This document shows, in pieces, positions 43,818 to 52,635 of a DNA stretch of 64,000 nt. How positions within the stretch are numbered: position 1 is the stretch's first letter; each line of letters opens with the position of its first letter. Source of the stretch: an uncultured Olleya sp. (GTDB lineage Bacteria > Bacteroidota > Bacteroidia > Flavobacteriales > Flavobacteriaceae); assembly GCA_947503885.1 (NCBI GenBank), contig CANNFD010000005.1:124001-188000 (forward strand), in the 5' to 3' direction. The notes under the pieces were generated by a model. The model had not been told where the DNA came from. It saw only the letters and a program-made list of their open reading frames with translations, and ran no database searches. The position numbers and the translations under genes were made by a program.

Positions 43818-44048
43818 TTTTCTAAAAGTTTTTGAGTTGTAGTATACCACACACAGAAAATCAATTACCAACAGCATATAAATCTCAACTATCACCTTGA
43901 ATTTATTAACTCTGCCAGAAAATCTTCTTTACTATATAAAGTGGTAGGGGCATCTTTATCCCCAGAACTTAGTGGGGGTTTTGCACAAGGTATCTGGCTC
44001 TCTCACAAAGCATTCAAAAAATATATTTTTCAAAAATTTTTTATAACA

Positions 44049-44076
44049 AAATTTCTAATTAGATTTAGACAATCTT
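44049..44076 (+). promoter_or_regulatory. Promoter and operator of the defence operon
   Basis: TCTAATTAGA (44053-44062) is a perfect 10-bp palindrome, and AATCTTTG (44069-44076) is a 7/8 match to TAnnTTTG. The palindrome lies just upstream of the -7 element, where a bound XRE protein would affect transcription. Expected start near 44083, 19 bases before the ATG at 44102. Confidence 0.45.
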
Positions 44077-44101
44077 TGACAAGAACTAATTTGACTACCA
44101 A

Positions 44102-44389
44102 ATGATACTCTCAGAATTACTAAAATCTAAAAGGGAAACTAAAAATCTATTACTACGTGAGGTAGCTTCTATGATAGACACAGATACTGCTTTAATAAGT
44201 AAAATTGAAAAAGGAGATAGAAAACCTACTAGAGAGCAAATAGATAAATTAGCAATTGCTTTAGATATTGAGCATAGTAAACTTTTAAAGTTATGGCTTA
44301 GCGAGAAAGTATATGAAGATGTAAAAGGAGAAGATTTAGCTATTGAAGCTATTAAACTGACTTTAAAAAGATTGAAAACGGAGAAATAA
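44102..44389 (+). CDS. XRE-family HTH regulator of the defence operon (C-protein-like)
   Basis: A 95-residue HTH protein: LLKSKRETKNLLLREVASMI, then DTALISKIEKGDRKPTREQI and a C-terminal helix (LAIEAIKLTLKRLK). Small HTH controllers in front of restriction-modification genes (C proteins) delay nuclease expression until methylation is established, and this one is placed the same way: its stop is immediately followed by the ATG of the SNF2 gene. A palindrome overlaps its promoter region. The regulatory role is inferred from position. Confidence 0.85.
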   Translation: MILSELLKSKRETKNLLLREVASMIDTDTALISKIEKGDRKPTREQIDKLAIALDIEHSKLLKLWLSEKVYEDVKGEDLAIEAIKLTLKRLKTEK

Positions 44390-47278
44390 ATGATTACAGA
44401 TTACCAAGCTAAATACTTCGCTCACGAATTAACTAGAAGACTCCCTGCAAATGATATAGGCAAGTTTACAGCATCCTTACAAGATGCCCAAGTAGACATG
44501 AACCCTCATCAAGTAGAGGCTGCTTTGTTTGCTTTTCAATCACCATTATCTAAAGGTGCTCTTTTAGCTGATGAAGTTGGTCTAGGAAAAACAATTGAAG
44601 CTGGTATAATCATCTCTCAAAAGTGGGCAGAAAGAAAAAGAAAATTACTTATTATTTGTCCTGCTAACCTAAGAAAACAATGGAATCAAGAATTATCAGA
44701 TAAGTTTTTCATTCCTTCTACTGTACTAGAATCACAGTCTTTCAATAAATTAAAAAAGCAAGGTAAAAGAAACCCTTTTGACCAAGAACAAATAATTTTA
44801 GCATCATTCCAATTTATAAGGTCTAAAGAGGAATTTGTTAGAATGATAGATTGGGATTTAGTCATTATAGATGAAGCCCATAGATTAAGAAATGTATACA
44901 AGCCTAAAAACAAAATAGCGAATGCAATAAAATCTGCTATACAACATGCACCTAAAATACTACTTACCGCTACTCCATTACAAAACTCTATTTTAGAACT
45001 GTATGGACTAGTTAGCTTTATAGATGAATATGCATTTGGAGACTTAAAAAGCTTTAAAACTCAGTTTGGAAAAATAACAACTGAGGATGCTTTTTTAGAC
45101 TTAAAAGAACGCTTAAAACCAGTTTGTAAAAGAACCCTAAGAAGACAAGTTTTAGAGTATATTAATTACACCAATAGAATAGCTATTGTAGAAGAGTTCT
45201 ACCCATTTAAGGATGAAGAAACCTTGTATGACCTTGTTTCAGAATACCTACAAACTCCAAAATTATATGCTTTGCCTAATAGCCAAAGACAGTTAATGAC
45301 TTTAATTTTAAGAAAGTTATTAGCCTCTTCCACTTATGCTATTTCAGGTACTTTAGAAGCTTTAGAAAACAAGTTAAAAGCTATTTTAGCAGACCAAAAG
45401 TTTTTAAATGAAAAGGTTGAATTAGGAACTGAATTTGAAACTATCAATGAACTTGAAGATGAATGGGGAGATGAAGAGTTAAATTCTTTTGAGTTACTAA
45501 CTGATGAAGAGTTAGATGAAGTACAAGCTGAACTAGACAATGTTTCTACATTTAGAGAACTGGCTATTTCAATTGAAAAAAATGCTAAAGGAGAAAAGCT
45601 GCTCACTGCATTAACTAAAGGTTTCGAAAAGCTAGAGGAACTTGGAGCTAACCAAAAAGCTATCATATTTACAGAATCTAGAAGAACACAACAATATTTA
45701 TTAGACCATTTATCTAGTAATGGTTACAAAGATAAAATAGCACTGTTTAATGGTACAAATACAGATGCTAAATCTAAACAGGTATACAAAAATTGGATAG
45801 AAGAACATAAAGGTACAGATAGAGTTAGTGGTGCAAGAGCTGCTGATATGCGTCAAGCTATTGTAGATTATTTTAAAAACACAGCAACCATATTAATTGC
45901 TACCGAAGCTGCTGCTGAAGGTATCAATCTACAATTCTGCTCTTTGTTGGTAAATTACGACATGCCTTGGAATCCTCAAAGAATAGAACAGCGTATTGGT
46001 AGAGTGCATAGATATGGACAAAAACATGATGTAGTAGTTATCAATTTCTTAAACCAATCTAATGAAGCAGACCAAAGAGTTTATGAGTTGTTAGACCAAA
46101 AGTTCCAACTCTTTAATGGTGTTTTTGGTGCTTCTGATGAAGTTTTAGGAAGTATCAGTTCTGGTGTAGATTTTGAAAAACGTATTGCTCAAATTTACCA
46201 AGAATGTAGACAACCTTCAGAAATAAAAAATGCTTTTGATGCACTTCAACAAGAAATGGATGAAAGCATTAATACTAGAATTGATGAAACTAGAGAGCAA
46301 CTACTAGAGCATTTTGATGATGAAGTACACCAAAAACTAAAGGTAAACCTAGAGAAAGGTAAAAGCTACTTAAATCAATACGAAAACTGGTTATGGGCTG
46401 TTACTAAACATTACTTAAATGGTTATGCCGAGTTTGATTTTAAAAGAGATGTATTTAGGTTAAAAAAGAATCCATTTCCTCAATTTAAAATTAATGAAGG
46501 TCCTTATCAATTGTTGAAAAGTGGAGATGTTATTAAAAAATCGCAACAAGAATTAGATACTAATGCCAATTTATATAGGATTGGACATCCTCTAGCAAAA
46601 CAAATAGTAGAAGCTTGTAAAACAAAAGAACTAGAAGTACAAAAAGTAATTTTCGATTACTCTAACCATCCTAAAAACATGGCTATTTTAGAGGATTATG
46701 TAGGTTGTAAAGGTACAGTAAGAGTAAGCCAATTAAGTATTTTGTCTTTTGAAGAAGAAGATTATCTACTAACTCAAGTTTTAGATAACCAAGCAAACAA
46801 AATAGATAGCGAAATAGCTCAAAAAATGTTTAGCTTACCTGCTAAAACAAGTAATGTAGTTTCTATTTCTAATGAAACAGACCAACTACTTAAAGAGGTG
46901 TTTAAAGCACAGAAACAAGAGGTGCTAGAAGATAACTTAAAGCGTAATGCAGAGTTTTTTGACCAAGAATATGATAAGCTAGATAAGTGGGCAGATGATA
47001 TGAAGATTAGCCTTGAAAGGGAAATACAAGATATTGATGCAGAAATTAAACTCCGTAAAGCAGAAGCTAGAAAAAAGTTAGATTTACAAACTAAAGTGAA
47101 GGAGCAACGCGCTATTAAAGAACTAGAAAAAAAGCGTAATGAAAAAAGAAAACATCTCTTTGAAGCACAAGACCAAATTGATGATAAAAAAGATGATGTT
47201 TTAAGTAACATAGAACAGCGTTTAGCACAACGCTTAGAAGAAAAAGAATTATTTACCATTGAGTGGGAATTGATATAA
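44390..47278 (+). CDS. SNF2/RapA-like ATPase of the defence operon
   Basis: A 962-residue SF2 translocase. Helicase core: Walker A in LADEVGLGKTIEAG (residues 59-72), DEAH at 161-164, LTATPLQNSILELYG as motif III, and after a variable insert (about 300-410, with an acidic stretch) the C-terminal RecA domain with IIFTESRRTQQYL, ATEAAAEGINLQF and QRIEQRIGRVHRYGQ (motif VI). The last 110 residues form a long charged coiled coil. This layout resembles HepA/RapA and DISARM DrmD rather than type I HsdR. ATG follows the regulator stop directly; five bases separate its stop codon from the methyltransferase start. Likely a DNA translocase working with the downstream enzymes. Confidence 0.88.
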   Translation: MITDYQAKYFAHELTRRLPANDIGKFTASLQDAQVDMNPHQVEAALFAFQSPLSKGALLADEVGLGKTIEAGIIISQKWAERKRKLLIICPANLRKQWNQELSDKFFIPSTVLESQSFNKLKKQGKRNPFDQEQIILASFQFIRSKEEFVRMIDWDLVIIDEAHRLRNVYKPKNKIANAIKSAIQHAPKILLTATPLQNSILELYGLVSFIDEYAFGDLKSFKTQFGKITTEDAFLDLKERLKPVCKRTLRRQVLEYINYTNRIAIVEEFYPFKDEETLYDLVSEYLQTPKLYALPNSQRQLMTLILRKLLASSTYAISGTLEALENKLKAILADQKFLNEKVELGTEFETINELEDEWGDEELNSFELLTDEELDEVQAELDNVSTFRELAISIEKNAKGEKLLTALTKGFEKLEELGANQKAIIFTESRRTQQYLLDHLSSNGYKDKIALFNGTNTDAKSKQVYKNWIEEHKGTDRVSGARAADMRQAIVDYFKNTATILIATEAAAEGINLQFCSLLVNYDMPWNPQRIEQRIGRVHRYGQKHDVVVINFLNQSNEADQRVYELLDQKFQLFNGVFGASDEVLGSISSGVDFEKRIAQIYQECRQPSEIKNAFDALQQEMDESINTRIDETREQLLEHFDDEVHQKLKVNLEKGKSYLNQYENWLWAVTKHYLNGYAEFDFKRDVFRLKKNPFPQFKINEGPYQLLKSGDVIKKSQQELDTNANLYRIGHPLAKQIVEACKTKELEVQKVIFDYSNHPKNMAILEDYVGCKGTVRVSQLSILSFEEEDYLLTQVLDNQANKIDSEIAQKMFSLPAKTSNVVSISNETDQLLKEVFKAQKQEVLEDNLKRNAEFFDQEYDKLDKWADDMKISLEREIQDIDAEIKLRKAEARKKLDLQTKVKEQRAIKELEKKRNEKRKHLFEAQDQIDDKKDDVLSNIEQRLAQRLEEKELFTIEWELI

Positions 47279-47282
47279 AATT

Positions 47283-48860
47283 ATGGCAAGCAAAAAACAA
47301 CAAAAACTAGAATTAACTTGGATAGGAAAAGGAGAAGAACCTACTCTAGAACCTAGAATATTAATAGAAAATCCTGAATACAGTTATGGAGACCCAAATA
47401 CAGAAAACATACTGATTCATGGAGACAACCTTTTAGCTTTAAAAGCACTTGAACAAGACTATACAGGTAAAGTAAAATGTATTTATATAGACCCACCTTA
47501 TAATACAGGTAAAGCCTTTGAACATTATGATGATAATTTAGAGCATTCTATTTGGCTTAGTCTTATGAAGCCGAGAATTGAAATATTAAGAAATCTCCTC
47601 ACTGAAAATGGTAGCTTATTTATTAATATAGATGAAATAGAACATGCTTATTTAAAGGTTCTTTGTGATGAAGTCTTTGGTCGAAAAAATTACTTAGGTG
47701 ACCTAATCTGGAAAAAAAGAAAAGGTGGTGGTAATGATTCAAGGTATTTTGCAATAGACCATGATTATATTTTGGTTTACGCAAAAAATAATGATAAAAA
47801 AATCCATTATGAAAAGTGGAGAATTCCATATGAGGGAGATTATTTAAAAAGATATAAAGAAGTCGATGAAAATGGAGATAGATACTATTGGGATACATTA
47901 GCTCGAGATGGATTACAAAATCCAATACCTGTGAAAATCAATTGTCCTGATGGTGAAATATTAAGTATAAACTCTCAAAAATCACAAGAATCTGTTCTTG
48001 ACGGCTTAAAAACAGGTCAAATAAGATTGATAAAAAACAAAAAAGATAAATGGACTTTACATCACAGAGTTTATGTTCCACAAGCAGGAAAAGCATTAAG
48101 AACTATATTAGACGATTCAGGAACCAATAAAACTGCTGGAGATGAGATAAAAGCTTTATTTGGGTCAACAAAATCATTTGACTACCCAAAACCAGAATCC
48201 TTAATTAAAAGAATTATTGATTTAACTACTAAAAAAGGTGATATAGTATTAGATTCATTTTTAGGCTCAGGTACGACTAGTGCTGTAGCTCAAAAAATGG
48301 GCAGAAAATATATAGGTATAGAAATGGGAGACCAAGCTTACACGCATTGCTATCCAAGACAAAAAATGGTAACAGATGGTGAAGATGAAGGAGGTATTAC
48401 CAAAGCAGTAAACTGGCAAGGCGGTGGTGGTTTTAAGTTTTATGAGCTAGCACCTAGCCTACTAAATAAAGACAAATATGACAATTGGGTAATTAGTAAA
48501 GAGTATAATGCTGATATGTTAGCTGCTGCAATGGCTAAACAAGAAGGCTTTACTTATGCACCAGATAAGGACAACTATTGGAAACAAGGCTATAGTGCAG
48601 AGCAAGATTTTATTTTTACTACTACACAATTTGTACCTGTAGAGCTGTTAGACCAACTACAAGACCAATTACAAGATGGAGAAAGTTTACTTATTTGTGC
48701 TAAAAAGTTTCAACCAGAGTGTCATAACAAGTTCAAGAACATTGTACTTAAAAAGATCCCTAAAATGTTGTTAGGCAAATGTGAGTTTGGTAAAGATGAT
48801 TATAGCTTAAACATCATCAACCCACCAGTATTAACCGAAGAAGAATTAGGCAATGAATAA
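47283..48860 (+). CDS. Type III Mod-like adenine-specific DNA methyltransferase
   Basis: A 525-residue beta-class N6-adenine methyltransferase. The catalytic DPPYNTG motif (residues 70-76) precedes the SAM-binding FLGSGTTSAVAQKMGRKYIG, the order known from type III Mod subunits. Between them (about 130-300) is a likely target-recognition region with a distinct, more Lys/Asp-rich composition. The C-terminal 130 residues carry an extra domain (WVISKEYNADMLAAAMAKQE) seen in Mod-like proteins. It would mark host DNA against the downstream nuclease. Start lies four bases after the SNF2 stop; the end overlaps the Res-like gene by eight bases. Confidence 0.92.
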   Translation: MASKKQQKLELTWIGKGEEPTLEPRILIENPEYSYGDPNTENILIHGDNLLALKALEQDYTGKVKCIYIDPPYNTGKAFEHYDDNLEHSIWLSLMKPRIEILRNLLTENGSLFINIDEIEHAYLKVLCDEVFGRKNYLGDLIWKKRKGGGNDSRYFAIDHDYILVYAKNNDKKIHYEKWRIPYEGDYLKRYKEVDENGDRYYWDTLARDGLQNPIPVKINCPDGEILSINSQKSQESVLDGLKTGQIRLIKNKKDKWTLHHRVYVPQAGKALRTILDDSGTNKTAGDEIKALFGSTKSFDYPKPESLIKRIIDLTTKKGDIVLDSFLGSGTTSAVAQKMGRKYIGIEMGDQAYTHCYPRQKMVTDGEDEGGITKAVNWQGGGGFKFYELAPSLLNKDKYDNWVISKEYNADMLAAAMAKQEGFTYAPDKDNYWKQGYSAEQDFIFTTTQFVPVELLDQLQDQLQDGESLLICAKKFQPECHNKFKNIVLKKIPKMLLGKCEFGKDDYSLNIINPPVLTEEELGNE

Positions 48861-51591
48861 TAGTACTAGAGATTATATTATAGAGCAAGCCAACCCTAGT
48901 GTAGATACTATTATAAACAGAATTAATAATAGATTATCACTAAGAGACCCTTTAAGAGATTCACTTCAGTTAGTAGCTTATTTAACTGAAGAATTAGAAC
49001 TAAATAAAGAAGTTGACTTAAAAGCAGAATTAGAAAAAGTTAAACAACATTACCCAAGTTGTAAAGACTTTGAAAGAGATTTTGTTTCCCTTTGTTTTTC
49101 TATTGCTACAGGAGTTGGTAAAACCAGATTAATGGGTGCTTTTATCACCTATTTATATCTAAAAAAAGGAATTCGCAATTTTTTCATTTTAGCACCTAAC
49201 TTAACTATCTATGATAAATTAATTGAGGACTTTGGAAATCCTAATTACAAAAAATATGTATTCAAAGGGATTAGTGAATTTGTAACCAACAGACCTGTAA
49301 TTATTAATGGAGACAATTATGCCGAAAAAGGAAATCTTTTTGGAGACCAAGAAGTTAGAATCAACATTTTTAACATTGCAAAATTCAATTCAGACAACAA
49401 AGTAGGAAGAGGAAAAGCAGAAGCAGGCAAACCGCCAAAAATGAAAAGGCTATCAGAGTATTTAGGTCAGTCCTATTGGGACTACTTAGCAGGACTAGAT
49501 GATTTAGTCATATTAATGGATGAAGCCCACAGGTACCATGCAGATGCTTCTAAAAAAGCAATTAATGAACTAAAGCCTATTCTAGGTTTAGAATTAACAG
49601 CTACGCCATTAGATGAAAAAGGAAAAGCCTTTAAAAATGTAGTCTATGAGTACAACTTAGCACAAGCTTTAGAAGATGGTAAGTATGTAAAAGCTCCTGC
49701 AATTGCTACTCGTAAAGATTTTGACAAGAAAAACCTAACACCAAAAGAGGTGGAACAGTTCAAGCTAGAAGATGCAATTTCTGTACATGAAGACACTAAA
49801 AATGAGTTAGAGCTCTATGCTAGAAATAATAATGTTCAACTAGTAAAACCATTTATACTTGTTGTTTGTAAAGACATTAATCATGCCTCAGAAGTGTATG
49901 ATTATATAAGCTCTAATGCTTTTTACAATGGAAAATATGAAGGTAGAGTTTTACAGATAGATTCATCTACAAAAAAAGTAGAAGAAATTGAAAGACAATT
50001 TTTATCATTAGAGAGTCCAGACAATGCTATTGAAATTGTAATACATGTAAACATGTTAAAGGAAGGTTGGGATGTTACTAATCTTTACACTATAGTTCCA
50101 TTAAGAGCAGCAAATGCTTCTGTATTAATTGAACAAACTATTGGAAGAGGTTTAAGACTACCTTATAATGGTAAAAGAACTGGAGTTGATAAAGTAGATA
50201 AATTAACAGTTTTGGCTCATGATAACTTCAATAGAGTTATACAAGAAGCTAAAAATCCAGATTCAGTATTAAACAAATTAACCTACATAGAATTAGATGT
50301 TGAAGATTTAAAAACAGATTCTACAGTTGTTACTTCTGAAACCAAGATAAATGCAGAAATAAGAAGAGAGCAAGCTAAATTAAATGCAGTAGTTAATCCT
50401 GAAAAGAAACTAGAATTAACACATGCTTTAGAAGCTAAAAAGGCTATTGTAAATGCCATACCTACGTTTTCATCTAGTGAAGGTGTAAATAGTGTAAATG
50501 ATTTATCTAAGCCTGAAGTAAAGCAAAAGGCACTTCAAAAAATAAAGGATACGCTTTCTAGAGGTCAGCAAAATATTTTTATGCCTCAAATAGTAGCAGA
50601 AGCAGAAGCCCAATATGATGCTGTAGTGGCTAATTTTAAAAGTCAGATTATTGAAATACCTAGAATGGATTTAGTTTTAGAAGAGGTGGAAACTTGGTTT
50701 GAAGATTTTGACTTAGATACAGATAAAGGTTTTGATTTAAACGTCATGCAAGAAGAGATTTTAAGAATGGACTTAAAAGACCAAACTAAAATAGATTCTC
50801 TTGGTGTTAAACAAGGAGCATTTGTTAATGAAACTCCAGTAAACCAAGTTATAGCAGAACTCATTAACTTTCCAGAAATTGACTATGATGAAAGTGCAGA
50901 TTTATTACATAAGTTAGTAACTCAAGCTTTAGAAAAACTTTCAGAAAACTTATCAGATAAAAAACAGCTTCCTGTACTGATTAGACAGTACAGAAAAGTG
51001 ATTGCAGGTAAAATATATGACCAGTTAAAAATTCATTTTAAGATGAGCAATCCTGATTATGTACCTCCAACTATTTTACCTTTTGTGAAAATTGAGGATT
51101 GGAATTTTACAGTACCTAAAGAGAACGGTTATAAACATTATACAGATGTAATCACACCCTTAAGTCTAGTCACAAAATATGTGTATCGAGGTTTTGAGAA
51201 ATCTTGTCACCCAGAGTATAAGTTTGACTCTAATACAGAAAAAGATTTTTCATTTGTAATAGAAAATGACGCTTCTGTGTTAAAATGGTTAAGACCTGCC
51301 ACCAATCAATTTAGAATATATTGGGGTAAAAACTCTAGTAAATATGAACCAGATTTTATAGTTGAAACTGAGGATTCTATTTTTATGTGCGAACCTAAAA
51401 AGGCAAAAGAAGTAGATACTGAAGAAGTACAATTAAAAATGAAAGCAGCTCTAAAATACTGCCACTATGCTAATGAATTTACTAGTAAAAATGAAGGTAA
51501 GACATGGCGCTATTTATTAATCCCTCATGACCAAGTTGATAAGACCTCAAGTTTTCAAAATTTGGTTAATAAATTTGAGAGAGTATCATAA
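48853..51591 (+). CDS. Type III Res-like helicase-nuclease
   Basis: A 912-residue protein. SF2 helicase core: Walker A in FSIATGVGKTRLMG (GVGKT at 87-91), DEAH at 223-226, LGLELTATPLDEKG, then NMLKEGWDVTNLYTIVPLRA and EQTIGRGLRLPY. The far C-terminal part (about 815-870) carries a PD-(D/E)XK-type nuclease: KYEPDFIVE supplies the Asp and MCEPKKAKE the Glu-x-Lys. Together these match type III restriction subunits. It overlaps the Mod gene by eight bases and the Abi_2 gene by one (TAATG), so all are translationally coupled. It is predicted to cleave unmethylated DNA together with the methyltransferase. Confidence 0.92.
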   Translation: MNNSTRDYIIEQANPSVDTIINRINNRLSLRDPLRDSLQLVAYLTEELELNKEVDLKAELEKVKQHYPSCKDFERDFVSLCFSIATGVGKTRLMGAFITYLYLKKGIRNFFILAPNLTIYDKLIEDFGNPNYKKYVFKGISEFVTNRPVIINGDNYAEKGNLFGDQEVRINIFNIAKFNSDNKVGRGKAEAGKPPKMKRLSEYLGQSYWDYLAGLDDLVILMDEAHRYHADASKKAINELKPILGLELTATPLDEKGKAFKNVVYEYNLAQALEDGKYVKAPAIATRKDFDKKNLTPKEVEQFKLEDAISVHEDTKNELELYARNNNVQLVKPFILVVCKDINHASEVYDYISSNAFYNGKYEGRVLQIDSSTKKVEEIERQFLSLESPDNAIEIVIHVNMLKEGWDVTNLYTIVPLRAANASVLIEQTIGRGLRLPYNGKRTGVDKVDKLTVLAHDNFNRVIQEAKNPDSVLNKLTYIELDVEDLKTDSTVVTSETKINAEIRREQAKLNAVVNPEKKLELTHALEAKKAIVNAIPTFSSSEGVNSVNDLSKPEVKQKALQKIKDTLSRGQQNIFMPQIVAEAEAQYDAVVANFKSQIIEIPRMDLVLEEVETWFEDFDLDTDKGFDLNVMQEEILRMDLKDQTKIDSLGVKQGAFVNETPVNQVIAELINFPEIDYDESADLLHKLVTQALEKLSENLSDKKQLPVLIRQYRKVIAGKIYDQLKIHFKMSNPDYVPPTILPFVKIEDWNFTVPKENGYKHYTDVITPLSLVTKYVYRGFEKSCHPEYKFDSNTEKDFSFVIENDASVLKWLRPATNQFRIYWGKNSSKYEPDFIVETEDSIFMCEPKKAKEVDTEEVQLKMKAALKYCHYANEFTSKNEGKTWRYLLIPHDQVDKTSSFQNLVNKFERVS

Positions 51592-52478
51592 TGGGAAACA
51601 AAGCAACTAACACAAGTGTTCAAATTGAAACCTTAAAAGAAAGAGGTTTAAACCTTGACTATGAAGAAGCAAAAATTAAAGAATTTCTACTAGATATTGG
51701 GTACTATAGATTAGGGTTTTATTGGCATCATTTTGAAATAGATAATGACCATAATTTTGCTAAAGACAGTAAATTATCTGATGTTATTGCTCTTTACTAC
51801 TTAGATGTAGACTTAAGAACGATCTTACTAAGATACTTAAATCGTATAGAAATACATTTTAGAACTAAGGTCGTTTACTATGTTTCTAATAAGTTTAAGA
51901 CTTCACCTGCTTGGTTTGCTGATGACAAAATAGTGAATAACAGTTTTATTCATAATACACCATACAAGACAAGTATGCTTCATAGAGTTTACACCCCAGA
52001 TTTTATAAGCAACAATAAAACATTAAAGAAACATCATCTAAATAACCCTGAAGACACCTATGCACCTGCATGGAAAGCTTTAGAGTTTTTCACTTTTGGG
52101 GTTTTACTAAACCTATTTAAAAACATTAGAGATGAGAATATAAAAAAAAGAGTGACAGAAAGTTTGGGTATTTTAAACCCTAACAAGTTTGAGAATTTAA
52201 TGAGTACTGTAGTTTTAATAAGAAATATTTGTTCTCATGGAGATGTTCTTTATGACTTTAAAACACCTAGAGGGCTATCAGTTGTTCCTGGCATAAATTT
52301 TGAAGGTAGTGATAGGAGCTCTTTAAATGCTTGTATTAAAGTCATTGCATATTTGCTAGAACACATATCAGAGAACAGGAAAAATGATTTTCTAAAGGAA
52401 ATAGACGACCTGTTTACAAAGAACTTCAACAATGAGACTATAAAAGAAATTATTAACGATAAGATTAATTATAAATAA
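51591..52478 (+). CDS. Abi_2 family protein (AbiD/AbiF-like, HEPN)
   Basis: A 295-residue protein of the Abi_2 family: N-terminal ERGLNLDYEEAKIKEFLLD, GYYRLGFYWHHF, a central LDVDLRTILLRYLNRIEIHF and the HEPN RNase-type motif RNICSHGD (residues 211-218, R-x4-H). Abi_2 proteins (AbiD, AbiF) abort phage infection, probably by RNA cleavage. The start shares its A with the Res stop (TAATG), which makes it a fourth effector gene of this operon rather than an independent neighbour. A strong terminator lies about 75 bases downstream. Confidence 0.9.
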   Translation: MGNKATNTSVQIETLKERGLNLDYEEAKIKEFLLDIGYYRLGFYWHHFEIDNDHNFAKDSKLSDVIALYYLDVDLRTILLRYLNRIEIHFRTKVVYYVSNKFKTSPAWFADDKIVNNSFIHNTPYKTSMLHRVYTPDFISNNKTLKKHHLNNPEDTYAPAWKALEFFTFGVLLNLFKNIRDENIKKRVTESLGILNPNKFENLMSTVVLIRNICSHGDVLYDFKTPRGLSVVPGINFEGSDRSSLNACIKVIAYLLEHISENRKNDFLKEIDDLFTKNFNNETIKEIINDKINYK

Positions 52479-52485
52479 CTTTTTG

Positions 52486-52582
52486 TACCTTTGCACCAGT
52501 GCACTACTATTCATCTAATGCTTTAGTCTCTGCACTTAAAAAGAATAAAACATAAAACCCAGACTTGCTCTGGGTTTTTTAT
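52486..52582 (+). ncRNA. Candidate small RNA between Abi_2 and DUF3871 genes
   Basis: TACCTTTG (52486-52493) matches TAnnTTTG exactly, eight bases after the Abi_2 stop and with no downstream ORF. A transcript from about 52499 would form a hairpin: GTGCA/TGCAC (52499-52503 with 52531-52535) plus inner ACTA/TAGT (52506-52509 with 52524-52527). It would end at an intrinsic terminator: AAAACCCAGA (52554-52563) with TCTGGGTTTT (52569-52578) plus T-run. Predicted length about 80 bases. The terminator also ends the defence operon. No known RNA family is recognised. Confidence 0.4.
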
Positions 52583-52599
52583 TGGAATAAATTTAAAAT

Positions 52600-52631
52600 A
52601 ACCCAACCTCTAAATAAATAGAGATTGGGTT
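52600..52631 (-). terminator. Terminator of the DUF3871 operon
   Basis: AACCCAACCTCTA (52600-52612) pairs with TAGAGATTGGGTT (52619-52631), one mismatch, loop of six bases. It lies just past the stop of the minus-strand gene at 52636. Confidence 0.65.
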
Positions 52632-52635
52632 CTAC

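Noticed and set aside
43818-43895. N-terminal extension of the 43422 protein
   Set aside because: The added hydrophobic tail has no support. The ATG at 43817 gives a coherent soluble protein.
45334-45666. Serine-rich minus-strand frame inside the SNF2 gene
   Set aside because: The Ser/Phe richness is the complement of Glu/Leu/Lys codons of the real gene. The same holds for 46819-47259.
44390-51591. DISARM system
   Set aside because: An SNF2 protein and a methylase are present, but DrmA, DrmB (DUF1998) and DrmC (phospholipase D) are missing, and the methylase and helicase-nuclease are of type III Mod/Res design.
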